Source: Paramecium octaurelia (lineage: Eukaryota; Ciliophora; Oligohymenophorea; Peniculida; Parameciidae). From it: a stretch of DNA of 64,000 nucleotides. The first letter of the stretch is position 1, and each line of letters opens with the position of its first letter. Both the position numbers and the translations under genes were made by a program. This document shows, piece after piece, positions 25,820-37,833 of this stretch. The notes under the pieces are model-generated. The model was not told where the DNA came from, did not search any database, and saw only the letters and a list, made by a program, of their open reading frames with translations. The stretch is taken from assembly GCA_905182995.1 (NCBI GenBank), contig CAJJDP010000155.1, forward strand, positions 124,001 through 188,000. The letters run 5' to 3'.

Positions 25820-28144
25820 ATGCATTATAGTAAACCATAGTCCTAATCTGAATGGAAAAACATCAATGATATTATCAGATTGACATTTAAGGCTTTAACG
25901 GATGTGGTAAAATCTCAAGGAGAAAGTATACGAGAAATCGAGAAGCAACTTTCCACAAGAGCATCCAAAAACGAACTTCATTCGGGATTAGCACTTAAAG
26001 CCAATATTAATGACATCTCAAGAACCATAGCCGAGATAGCTGCCAATCTTGATACCAAAATTACATACGAAGATTCTCAGGTTTTATTGAAGGATTACGT
26101 GTTAAAAGCAGACATGTAATATTTGTTGAGCAAGTATAGTGTTTGTATGATGATTTTCTTAGCAAAATTGATGTTGACGAGATGAAGCAATTGTTAGAAA
26201 AATAATAATCAGGAGAATTCAAAGGAGAAATGTAAAATATGAAACACAAAATTGAAGAACTACAAACTCAGATCTCCAAGAAATTCTAACAAGTTCCAAG
26301 CATGAAAGATTTTTCACAATTGTCTTAACAAGTGGAACTTAAAGCAAATCTACAAGAAATGAATGAATTGCTCGAAACCAAGGCCAGTAAACATTAAGTG
26401 CAATAAGCAGTAAATAAAAAAATCAGCAAATAAGAATTAGATCAGATTTTGTAGAATTACTCTTCTCTAGAAGATCTATAACCAATCATCTAAAATCTAG
26501 ATCAGAAGGCTTCCTTAGATTAAATTGACAAGATTGCCTCCATTCTAGAAGTCAAAGTTGATCGATAAGATTTCTCAATCCTGATCAATTCATTGCAAAA
26601 CAAGGCCGAAACACATCAATTAGAAGTGATTAAAGAACAATAATAAGAATTAAAAAATGTTGTGGAATCTAGATTGCAAGACAACAATTCTATAATGATT
26701 GAAATGAAACAATAAGTAGATGGAGTTACTAAACAATTAAACAAGAAAGCTGATAATAAGGAATTCGATAAATATATGCAATCCATAAACTCACTTTAGG
26801 GAGAATTGGATGGCTACTCTTAAAGATTTAATAAGTTTTCCCAAGAGATTATTTCAGACCTTGATCGATTGAGGAATGAGATCTTAGAATCTAAATAGTT
26901 CACGAGCGAGTAGATGTAAACTACTATAATGAAATCCACTCATTTATCTGAGAAATTGACAGAGGAATTGTACAATTTGTCTGAGAATATTAAACAAATG
27001 GATGATGACAAGAGAGAAGAATTAGATGATCTCAAAAAAATAGTTAATACTATGAGGATACAAAAAAAGGATATTTAATAAAAAGTAGATTAAATGTAAG
27101 AGTATCTAGACGAATTTAAATCCGATCAAGTGTTTAAACAACTATAAAGATAAGTTCAATAGATGAATAAAGTATTTTATTATAATAAAGTAAGGAAATA
27201 AGCGAAGTTAAAGCAAAGTAATTATCATATGAAGACGAATAACATATCCAAGTCTAAATTGAATAATAACTATAGAGGAGAGTCAACGAAATAAAGAAAA
27301 CAGGTTCCAATTAGGATGGGGTTAAGAATATCAAATAAGAAGTCTCATAAATAGTCACCAAAAAGATATCTTCTTTTGAATAACAATTAAATCAATTAGA
27401 GATTAATTTGAAATAGAGAGTCCTTTACTAAGACTTTGAAGAATTAAAAAATATTATCTAAAAACTATGCATTGATCAAGATGAAAGAGCCTATCAGAAG
27501 GATTTAACAAAACATATTTAATTGACCAAATATACGTTGGATTTAATATAAAAGGACATGATGCTCAAAGCTGGAATACAAGACATGATTACCATTCTAG
27601 ACACTAAAGCAAGTATTATATTAGTAAAACTTAGATATTCCTGAAATCAATCAAGCCTTTGAAGCTATTCACAATGATTTACAAACCAAAGTATCAGCAG
27701 ATGATTTATCGAATTATCTCAAAAGCTAAAATTAAATCTATGAATCACTTTGCTAAGAAAACATTGTGGCTAGATTTTAGTGGAGATCAGGTGAAACACA
27801 AAATCATTTAATCCCTTGGGAGTACGAAGTTATCAACACTTTACCAGAGAATTTCGTATGGGAAAAAGGAAAAAGCTCTATTTTAATTGTCGCCCCTGGA
27901 GTCTATCACATAGCTTATGCATTTTTCTCTAAAGAAAAACAAAATGTCTCAGTTCTTATCAATGGAGAGAACATTGCCACCTTAGATCAAAAGAAGAAAT
28001 CTTCAGAATACACTGGTATCTCCTTTGTAGTGATTATTAGGTTTAAATGCTTAAGACTTTATAGTTTTACCAAATAGAGCTCGACTCCAAGTTAGTTATA
28101 GTGGAGGAAAAGGAGAAGGGTTCCTTAGTTTAAAGAGACTGTGA
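25820..28144 (+). CDS. Coiled-coil protein with C-terminal C1q/TNF-like domain
   Basis: 741 residues after introns 26134-26162 (29), about 27168-27190 (23, ending AAG), 27613-27634 (22) and 28016-28040 (25). The sum restores the frame exactly. Residues 1-600 contain repeated short heptad blocks separated by KAN/KAS-type turns (LALKANINDISRTIAEI, TKASKHQVQQAV-like). The final ~140 residues form a beta-sandwich reading: FQWRSGETQ, IPWEYEVINTLPENFVW, LIVAPGVYHIAYAFF, VSVLINGE, then a G-x-G-Y/F-type end (GKGEGFLSLKRL). This fits the C1q/TNF-like jelly roll that ends several coiled-coil proteins of cilia and flagella. There is no signal peptide, so it is likely intracellular. An upstream ATG near 25754 is in another frame and could belong to an unrecognised first exon. 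I chose 25820 as the simplest start. Confidence 0.78.
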
Positions 28145-29080
28145 AAACCAATTCATATATTTAATCATTAATGTTACATTTTTTTAATATTAATTTGAAT
28201 TTAACTATGATTCTTAATTTTCTGTTAAAAAATTCAAGTAGTAATCCAAATGTATAAATAGTATCAAATGAATGAAGATTACATATTAACCGCAATTGAT
28301 ATTAATATAAAGTTGGATTTGTTATATTAATTTTAAAATCAGTTGATATAAGTTGGAAATAATTGAAAATATAATTTAATCGTTTTTAAACAAATATAAA
28401 TTTTTTGAAAAACTATCTTTTTCTTCTCCTGTTACCATATTTTTATTAAAGAATTAGTTAATATTTATTTAGTTCCATATAGTTTGATAATTGAATGTTG
28501 ATTAACCAAGCATCCCTGACTTTGGAGTCATGGATAGCAGATTATTTACGATTATTTTGAAACTGTTTTACCAATTACATATTTAAAATATTTTTACTAA
28601 TAAATAAAAAGTGAATGATACTTATATTCTGCAAAAGGAAATCAATAGAAGTTATAACTATCCATGTCTAATGTAATTGAGATAAAATAATTTGAGATTG
28701 AACTTCTTGAAAGAAGAAGGTCCTTTAATACAATTTAGTAAAAATAGTGTAGATTTCGTTTAATTGTAATTTAGAACTCAATTCCATATGAATATTTAAT
28801 TTGAAATCAAAGAAATTCATAAGCTTGGATAAATAGAATTAGATGTGATTAGAATATTTATAGCGGCACGGAGATTTTGAAATTCATCCTTGATTACTTT
28901 ATATAGAAAGGTATTTAATAAGTAAATGTGTCTCTTCAGGGGGGGGAATTAATTTTTAGTATTAAACCCATTTTAATTTTTATGCATTATAAATTAAATC
29001 ACATCTGATTAAACGCATTTTTTCGAGTACAACTTGTTTTTTAAATATGACAAACAAAATACACAAAATGATTTATAAAC
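28145..29080. other. Long intergenic region, weak coding traces only
   Basis: 936 bp between convergent genes. Two overlapping plus-strand frames around 28660-28880 are open under the ciliate code (one begins MSNVIEIKQFEIELLERRR), but each ends within about 50 codons and no splice joins them convincingly. They may be a gene relic or chance, since random TGA-free frames of this length are expected in such AT-rich DNA. A run of eight G residues at 28939-28946 stands out. No RNA gene was recognised. Confidence 0.5.
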
Positions 29081-29616
29081 TCAATGCAAACATTAATTTA
29101 TCACTGTTTGGATTGAGGATAACATTGGGATCAAAATGTTGGATAGGTCTTGGTGCATGTATGAATTTGCGACTAAGGTATCGAAGTATGATTCTTCTTT
29201 CTTGACATTAAGATGAATATATTCACTATAAGTTTATATAAAAATGTGTACATTCCCAAGACTTCATCCCACCTATATCTAAGATCCCTGTAATATCTAT
29301 TTTTGATTACATTGATAGACTTTCCAGGGATTTTTTTGGCAATCTACTTAAATTTGGGCCCCAGAGTTAGTACAAGGTGTAATATTTTTTGATCATCACT
29401 TAGGGTGAAATTTCTGGTTTTCCTCTTGATTTGATGTGATTTTTTGAGCAATTTGGAATTGTGTTTATGTAAGATTTGATGTGATTGACATTCATTAGTT
29501 GAAAATGTAAGTTCGTCAGGTGCTTGGAAGTAGGTTTTTTCAACGGAAATTGCGGGATTAGTAAGTTGATTGGGTTTGTGTTTGGTTAAAGTTGTTTTTG
29601 TACTTTGACTATTCAT
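29081..29616 (-). CDS. Single-repeat Myb/SANT-like protein
   Basis: 169 residues after removing a 26-nt intron (29226-29251). A basic N-terminal half leads into one Myb-type helix-turn-helix of ~50 residues: FTLSDDQKILHLVLTLGPKF then IAKKIPGKSINVIKNRYY then RDLRYRWDEVLG. The pattern of acidic DDQKIL, GPKF and the RYY recognition-helix end fits Myb/SANT DNA-binding repeats. The protein at 40459-41018 shares this motif and also the intron position just after the VLG codons and the following EYIHLN/DYLHLN residues. The two are therefore true paralogues, and the splice is confirmed by comparison. A role as a DNA-binding regulator is family inference. The stop lies in the intergenic region and the gene is tandem with the antigen gene upstream. 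Confidence 0.8.
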
Positions 29617-29825
29617 ATTTAATGAAGTTTACTAAGAGATGGAATTACTTATTTTTTATGTATTTTTTAATTTGACTATATCGGTTGTGACAGAATTTAA
29701 ATGCAATTAATTTAATTGATGTGACAAAGAGGAGATAAAACAAATGAGACACATGAAGTTTCATATAAAAGTAGAATGGAGAAAAAAACCAAAATAATGA
29801 TATTATTGTGAAATGATTAATATTC

Positions 29826-32800
29826 TCATATTAATAGGAGGAGTATCGTGATTAGAAGAATATTTAGAACGGTTTCGAAGCACATTTTACACTAGTTTCC
29901 ATCATAGTGATAAACATGACCAGTGTTGACAAAGCATTAGAAGGTAGTCTGAGTATAGGAAGTTGCATTTGATGAGGGAGCACTTTTACACTCATTCTGG
30001 GAGGAATCCCAGAAACATAGAGCGATATCCCCAGGTGAATAGGAGGTGTATACATAGGTGCAATCAGATTGACTAGTATAGGAGTTGCAAGATTGGGTGA
30101 TGCAGGAATTAAAAACTACACTCCATTGGCACCTGCTTGTTTATAGACTACAAAGGGCTACATCAGTAATCTGGTTGCAATTATCAACAGTCTTGCACTT
30201 TTGATTATTAGCATTCCAAACACAGATTTCTGAATTATAAATTTGGCATTCAGTATGATTCAAGTACCTACATTAGGTTGGGGCACTACAATTATTTGTA
30301 GAATTGGAATTATGTGAAGCATTTAGAGTAAATACTGGGCAATTGATTGAGGCTGTGTAGCATTCGAAAGGGTACTTGGGATTGGTGATATTCTTACATC
30401 CAGCAGCAGTTTGACTAGGTTTAGATGAATAAGTATAGCAAGTGGATCCAATATAAATGCAATTCTGGTTAGCGGCACATTCGTATTTTGAGGTAATTGA
30501 TGAGCAATTCTATATAGCACATTTAGAGGAGGCTGAATTGTAAGAGCATTAAGGCGAAGCATATTGGCATTCGGATTCAGACAGTTCTTCACATAAACAA
30601 AAGGAGTCGAATGATTATGATGTAGCATATTGACCACAGGTAATACAATGACCACTGTCTGTTGAGGTGGAAGCCCACCTTGACAACATAAAGGTATTGG
30701 TGTAGCAATTGGTTGAATTGAAGGTAGAAAAGATATTTTTAGCTGTTTGACAACCTACAGTGGGTGACCATTAACATTAAATGACATTCGAAGATGATGG
30801 AGTAGTAGAAGATAAGGTAGTCAAAACATAAGTGCATTCTAGTTGATTGTTAATGATATTGCAATTTGTGGTAATACATGATCCTTGGGTTGTTTGTCCT
30901 GTTGGTTATTGCCAGTAACATGAATGAATGAGTTCTTGACATCTAATTTGAGATGTAATATCTGAACAATTGGTGGCTAAAGTACATTGGTTAGTTTTGG
31001 TATTAAATTAACAAATACCATTTTGAGTAATAGTGTTTTCACATTATGAAGCAGATGATGTTCCTGAACCAGTTTTACATTGAGTTGGTGTTTGGGCACA
31101 AAAGTACTTATCTTGAAGTGGGGAATACGCTTAAGTAGTTGCTGCACAGAAATAAGAATAACTAGCACATTCTCCTTAATTGATACCTACTAGATCTGAA
31201 CATTTAGTAAATGGTTGACATAACTCTTAAGTTGCTGACCATGAGCATCTTGGATTGGAACTGCACATCTCCTGTAGAATAATTTCAGAACATGGCTTAT
31301 TATAACAACTTGGTGTGTTCTATGCAGTTGAATAAGAGCAGAAAGGATTTGATAGACAATCGTTCTCGTAGATTAATTGATTACAAGCGCATTATCCAGG
31401 AACGTAAAGAGATTTTAACAAACATTTAGTACAATAACCATCAGTATTGTTATTTTGAATCCATCTATAAGTGTAACCTGTATTGACTGAACAAGTCATT
31501 GAATTTAATGATGAAGGAGTAATAAAATTAATACAAGTTTGTGAGACTGTTGACCATTGGCATAATTGGAGCTCCCCTGTCAAGAAAGAGGAAACCACAT
31601 ACTTGCATGATGCTGGACTTTTGAATTAAGCACAGGTAAGTTACTCACACTAATCATTTACAAGTACACACAGATTTTTGTAGTAACTACAAATCTTGGG
31701 ATTTAATATATCAGAACATATTGATATTGCATAACATGATCCTTTCCCAGCCAAATTCCAGAGGCAAGGACCATCAGATCCAAAGTTTCCATTACAATTA
31801 CTTGGTGTTTATTACACACTGCAAGTATCATCTGGATATTAAGTGCATGTTTATCCATTGTAACCTTTGCATTAGATTGAATAACTCAGACAATTTTCAA
31901 TATTAATTCCTAATCCAGATATCGAATTACATGAAGTGAAATTTTCACAGACACCGTTACTCCATCCACAACCTAAAGTTTGCGCACATGCTTGATTAGT
32001 GTAAATGTTGGCACAAGATTGCACCATGCATGTATCATTGTCCCAAAAACATGATCGTGGAGATTATAAACAATCATTTTAAGTGGTGTATTGATAACAT
32101 TAACAGATGGTAGGTGAATATAATGGAACCAAGTTTGCAGAACAAGAATAGCAAATACCTCCGTTTCCGTTCTGCCTTGGTATCCATCTTGCTGTTTTAT
32201 TGGTATTTCTAAAACATTGATCTGAAGACAAAGCAAACGGATCTTGCAATGAAGCACATTAATTATTAATCAATTTGCAAGCCTAAATATTATTGATGGA
32301 TGTTAAGCTGATAACATAAGTGCAATATCCAAATTATTGGAAGAGTGCGCTACATGTTAAAGTTTAGCAATTCGTCTAATCCCAATAACAAGATTTTGAG
32401 CTGAATCTGCATTCAGATTCTGGCAGTTGGTTACATGCATAGTAAGCAACACATTTCTAGTATTGATTNGCAGATGATGTTCCTGAACCAGTTTTACATT
32501 GAGTTGGTGTTTGGGCACAAAAGTACTTATCTTGAAGTGGGGAATACGCTTAAGTAGTTGCTGCACAGAAATAAGAATAACTAGCACATTCTCCTTAATT
32601 GATACCTACTAGATCTGAACATTTAGTAAATGGTTGACATAACTCTTAAGTTGCTGACCATGAGCATCTTGGATTGGAACTGCACATCTCCTGTAGAATA
32701 ATTTCAGAACATGGCTTATTATAACAACTTGGTGTGTTCTATGCAGTTGAATAAGAGCAGAAAGGATTTGATAGACAATCGTTCTCGTAGATTAATTGAT

Positions 32801-35800
32801 TACAAGCGCATTATCCAGGAACGTAAAGAGATTTTAACAAACATTTAGTACAATAACCATCAGTATTGTTATTTTGAATCCATCTATAAGTGTAACCTGT
32901 ATTGACTGAACAAGTCATTGAATTTAATGATGAAGGAGTAATAAAATTAATACAAGTTTGTGAGACTGTTGACCATTGGCATAATTGGAGCTCCCCTGTC
33001 AAGAAAGAGGAAACCACATACTTGCATGATGCTGGACTTTTGAATTAAGCACAGGTAAGTTACTCACACTAATCATTTACAAGTACACACAGATTTTTGT
33101 AGTAACTACAAATCTTGGGATTTAATATATCAGAACATATTGATATTGCATAACATGATCCTTTCCCAGCCAAATTCCAGAGGCAAGGACCATCAGATCC
33201 AAAGTTTCCATTACAATTACTTGGTGTTTATTACACACTGCAAGTATCATCTGGATATTAAGTGCATGTTTATCCATTGTAACCTTTGCATTAGATTGAA
33301 TAACTCAGACAATTTTCAATATTAATTCCTAATCCAGATATCGAATTACATGAAGTGAAATTTTCACAGACACCGTTACTCCATCCACAACCTAAAGTTT
33401 GCGCACATGCTTGATTAGTGTAAATGTTGGCACAAGATTGCACCATGCATGTATCATTGTCCCAAAAACATGATCGTGGAGATTATAAACAATCATTTTA
33501 AGTGGTGTATTGATAACATTAACAGATGGTAGGTGAATATAATGGAACCAAGTTTGCAGAACAAGAATAGCAAATACCTCCGTTTCCGTTCTGCCTTGGT
33601 ATCCATCTTGCTGTTTTATTGGTATTTCTAAAACATTGATCTGAAGACAAAGCAAACGGATCTTGCAATGAAGCACATTAATTATTAATCAATTTGCAAG
33701 CCTAAATATTATTGATGGATGTTAAGCTGATAACATAAGTGCAATATCCAAATTATTGGAAGAGTGCGCTACATGTTAAAGTTTAGCAATTCGTCTAATC
33801 CCAATAACAAGATTTTGAGCTGAATCTGCATTCAGATTCTGGCAGTTGGTTACATGCATAGTAAGCAACACATTTCTAGTATTGATTACTCCAAAAGCAA
33901 ACTCCATCACGTCCTAGAGCTGTGGAGATACATGAAGCTTATTAGGTATTCTCCTTGCAATTATGTAAGGATTTGGTGCATTAAGTTCCATTGCTGCCAA
34001 CGCAATAAACATTTTGTGCCATGCATTAATATTGAGAACTACCTAGTAAATTGCCACATTGTCCATTAAATACTTGACACTAATTGTTGTTCCACATACA
34101 ACCTAATTGAGATGCGCATATATTTTTTTATAATATTTATGGACATTCTAATTGTTGGCAATACGAATTATTCCAGTAACATTCAAAGGCTTAAGAACAA
34201 TCATACTAGCTTAGAAATGTGCAATCACACTAATTGGGAAGAGTGACTTACTCCTAACATTTGACACAATATCCTTACTAAATTGATACCCATCTATACG
34301 TATTATAAGTATTCAATGCACATGTATTTTAATTTAATGTAGTTAAAATATCATCAGCTATCACGCATGTATGATTACTGGTATTCCAATAACATGGAAT
34401 GATTTCAGATGAGAGTGGGTTTGGTAGATAGAATTTGCAATTTAACTCTGTTAGGAATGATGCACAAGTAATTTACGAGCACTAATTTTTTACAGTATTC
34501 CATTAACAAGAGAATTGATTTCGTAAACATAGAGTCGGATTCTAGGCAAGAGCACATTAAGAGAATCCAATGCATTAGGTAATTTAGTCAGTATTACTCA
34601 AGAGACACACTCCATCAGTACCAATGTTATTATAACAACTGCCATTAGCTATGTACATGGCTGAACAAGTGGAGGTTGGGTAGGATTGACAGATCTTATT
34701 GCTGATTCCTTTACATGAAGCATTCATACTGACACATTCTAACTGATTGGCAGCAGGTGGTAAATCAGAACAACTAGTGAATTGTACACAGTAATTGCTA
34801 TTCCAATAACAATTACTTAATAAAGCACATGTAATCTAATTTTCAAATGAAGTGCAAGGTGATGGTTAACAAATATTAGATGTTTTATTGAATGTGCAGA
34901 ATCCTGAGTTTGTGCAATTGTCTTAGGACTAAAACTATTAGCATTGACATGAGGATGGTGTTTGAACTGACAATTGATTGATGCCACATGAAACACACAT
35001 CCCTGCAGATGCATTATTCGTACTCCATCTGAAAGTGTTCCCTGTAGCATTAACACAAGTTTATGACGTTTACAACAATGCAGAATAAGCATTTTCACAG
35101 GCTCCTTGAATTCCTATTGAATTGTCCCATCTGCACAGTTAATATTACGTTTATTAGAATTGTGTTAGAACATAGGTACACTTTTGTTGGTTTGTGATCA
35201 TTGCACAGGTCATTTATTGACATTATGAAATTAATGCATTCCAAGTGCATTGATTCTACCAACTTCCACAAACTGGAGCATCAGTTATCTGACTACAGTA
35301 TTACAAGAGTGAACATGAACTATTTGAAACATTCCAAATACATAGGCCTTGATTGCTAATGAATTATGAACAACTTTCTTGATTGCTTTAATTACTACAA
35401 GTAGAAACTATAGCTGATGTACTGTTACAGGTCCCTCCTATATAACCTGCACATTATAGACTTTAGGCTGCACATCCTATTGCACTCACTTTAAATGTTA
35501 GATCTGTGCAATTATTCAAAGTTTGGCATGAATAGGTATTAAAGTTCCAATAGCAACCAGAGACTGTTATGCAAACATCTTGAGTTAATATGTTGGAGCA
35601 AGTATTCAGAGTGCAGATTTGAGTCCCTGTATTCCATTGGCATAAACTATTTTATGAATTGCAATCAGTTTGCAGGACATAGTCAGAACAAGTGCATTAG
35701 GTTCTAGTTATTAATTCGACTTGTTTGCAGGGACCGCAAAAACCTTAATTAGGGTTATTTTATTATCCATACCATCTGAAGAGTAAACCTGTATTCAACA

Positions 35801-36536
35801 AGCAATTCTATGAAGTCAAATTATTAAGATTGGTCACAGGGACACATGAGGGGGGAGTTGTATTTAAAGACCAATAACAGACATTCAAAGTGATAGAATT
35901 CAAACTTGCAAAATAGTGTTTGCATGTGTTTTGACTAGGGAATTGGTTACAATTTGTAATGGCTTGGCATTACATAGTGGCCTAGTTCCATTGGCATACA
36001 ATTCCTTAGGGATATTCGGATTTGAAATAATTGAGCTATAAGCATTAATCTTGTTTAGTAGCCATCGAACAATTATTGATTACTTGACAGTTATTATTAG
36101 TCCAATAACAGGGTCCGTCCTTACCAAAATTATAAGAGCAAACAGCTTATGGGAAATCAATGCAATTTGAAGTAATCTGATTATAGTATAAACATTATTG
36201 GGATTTAGTACTAAATCCTAGGCAGCGAACATTTTATTAGATACATTATTGATTATTAGTAGCTACTAAATTTTCACATGAGTCAAATGATGAACACGAA
36301 GGAGTGTCTGCTGTGAGATTCCATTGGCAATACTATGAAGCCTTTAAACAAGAAGACTGATTAAGTGATAAGCAACTCTATTACGAGCATGAGTTGTTTG
36401 TCCATTAACAACCCGGTAATGTGTTGCAATCATTTTGATTGGTTAATTGGGTACAACCGCATATTGTTTATGATGTGACTTAAACTTAAGATGCTCCTAA
36501 GCTAATGAAAATAGCTATTAGGATATATGCTTTCAT
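29826..36536 (-). CDS. Large cysteine-rich surface antigen (PSA-type), with doubled segment across an N
   Basis: The frame runs from MKAYILIAIFISLGAS (signal peptide) at 36536 to TGA at 29826 with no intron needed: 2,236 residues as assembled, including one undetermined codon. If the duplicated 1,418-bp block is collapsed the length is 1,763. Cysteine-rich units recur with the PSA-style C-x-W signature (CQWTNNSC, CQWNLTAD, CSWSATQELC) and regularly spaced Cys pairs. The C-terminus ends in a hydrophobic segment (VLNILLITILLLLI) with no tail, as in GPI-anchor signals. Such proteins coat the Paramecium surface and determine serotype. Expression is normally mutually exclusive in the family, but nothing in this sequence shows that. 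The Myb-like gene begins 209 bp beyond its stop. Confidence 0.85.
31051..32468. repeat. Direct repeat, copy 1 of 2 (1,418 bp)
   Basis: This segment begins at GCAGATGATGTTCC and runs up to the single N at 32469. It reappears, apparently base for base, at 32470-33887. It lies within the large antigen gene. Copy 1 ends exactly at the N and copy 2 starts exactly after it. Confidence 0.9.
32469..32469. other. Assembly gap, single N
   Basis: An undetermined base lies between two identical copies of a 1,418-bp block. Placement exactly at the repeat junction points to a contig join rather than a single unread base. Confidence 0.9.
32470..33887. repeat. Direct repeat, copy 2 of 2 (1,418 bp)
   Basis: Same sequence as 31051-32468, offset 1,419. 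The offset including the N is a multiple of three, so the antigen frame stays open through both copies. A real in-frame duplication therefore cannot be excluded from sequence alone. Confidence 0.9.
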
Positions 36537-36701
36537 TAATTATAATATTAAATCCTTTTCATATTTTTATCAAATCTAATTTTCTACCTTCACTACTTAA
36601 AATAAATAATCATAACCAGAATTCTCATTTCTCCATTTATCCCTTGAACACTCTCTTACTAATAATATTCATATTATCATCCAATATAGATATAAAATTA
36701 A

Positions 36702-37661
36702 TCATTTAGAATCTGTAGGAAGCAACACTACTTTGGTTGATCCCTATTACCCCAAGGTTGTTATAGTATCTAAGTATCTAATTTGCATAGCTGCCTTGGA
36801 ATCCAACAATTCTGCAGCCTGCCTCATCAATTTGGCTGATTGCACATCTCCTTAAGCTGAAATCACCTTGGCCTAAGCAGCTCTCTATTCCTTGGCTGCC
36901 ATCGACAAGGTATTCTATAGATCAGCATTCAATTGGATATCCTTGATTAACATATTTTCTATGTCTATTCCCCATTCCCACACATGCTCGTCCACAAAAC
37001 CCTCTATTTGTTGTTGCACCTCGGCTCTCTTCTCCAAGAGGTCTTACAAAGTGTGTGATCCTGCGATGCTCTTTATTGTAGCCAATGTCAATTGAGTCAC
37101 TGCTTAATGCAAATCGTTGATGTAGAAGATTGATCTCCTGGGTATGACTATCCGATAGTAAACTGTCGCGTCGATGCTAACCAAAATGTTATCTTTTGTC
37201 ATAACTTATTATCTTGGGCAATCTATCATCTGAACCTTGCAATCCACCTTCTATATTGTGTCAGTGCAAGGATTTATGTATATCAATCCCGGTTACACTA
37301 TGTAATTTGAATTTGTATACCTGTCTTTATGTACTTACCAAAACGTAAATATACTCCGACAAAGCTCTATTCAACTTGAACATACGGGTATTCAACAAAT
37401 GGATTGCATGGACAAACTGCCTTGCAATTGCCGCAACATTCCCCACAATTATACAGATAACTCTAATATGAACCACCCAAATCCAAATTCTGCTCTTGAT
37501 TTTCAGGCAACTCTTCTCTGGGATACCTTGGTGCTTTGTAACCTTAAAAATTAATGGATCCTAGCAATACCTGGGGGAGGAACATTGTAATCCCGATGCT
37601 ATTGTGCAGGCATTTATTAATTTGGATGTTACTGATACATTACCTAGTTTTGTTATAACAT
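36702..37661 (-). CDS. Stomatin/podocin-type SPFH (band 7) protein
   Basis: 302 residues after introns 37298-37320 (23 nt) and 37543-37570 (28 nt, ending AAG). After a polar, Q/P-rich N-terminus comes a short cysteine-rich stretch (CGECCGNCKAVCPCNPFVEY), probably palmitoylated or a membrane hairpin equivalent. The band 7 signature follows: VEQSFVGVYLRFGKYIKT, PGLIYINPCTDTI, QMIDCPRQQVMTKDNILVSI, and the C-terminal AAQAKVISAQGDVQSAKLM...AAMQIRYLDTI. The last block closely matches stomatin (AKVIAAEGE...AALQLRYLQTL). Stomatins are oligomeric inner-leaflet membrane scaffolds that organise microdomains and modulate channels. The splices are required to keep the SPFH core in frame. Confidence 0.92.
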
Positions 37662-37833
37662 AATTTTAATATTGAGATTATTTGGAATGAAGAGAATACT
37701 CTAATACTAGAATTGCCAATGGATTCGCATCCACTACTTATATAAATTGATTCTCAATTAACTTAGATTTGCAGTTTTCTGTATTTAAAAAATACATTAT
37801 TTAATATACACATTTAACGAATATTATTTTCAA

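Noticed and set aside
28490-28560. Short stretch that looked slightly tRNA-like
   Set aside because: No acceptor stem, T-loop or anticodon arm could be paired; no tRNA gene was found anywhere in the window.
31721-33325. Repeated plus-strand ORFs inside the antigen gene
   Set aside because: They are antisense shadows; their duplication only reflects the duplicated block.
36527-36709. Plus-strand ORF between the antigen and stomatin genes
   Set aside because: It spans the short promoter/terminator interval of two minus-strand genes and consists of low-complexity hydrophobic residues typical of AT-rich noncoding DNA.
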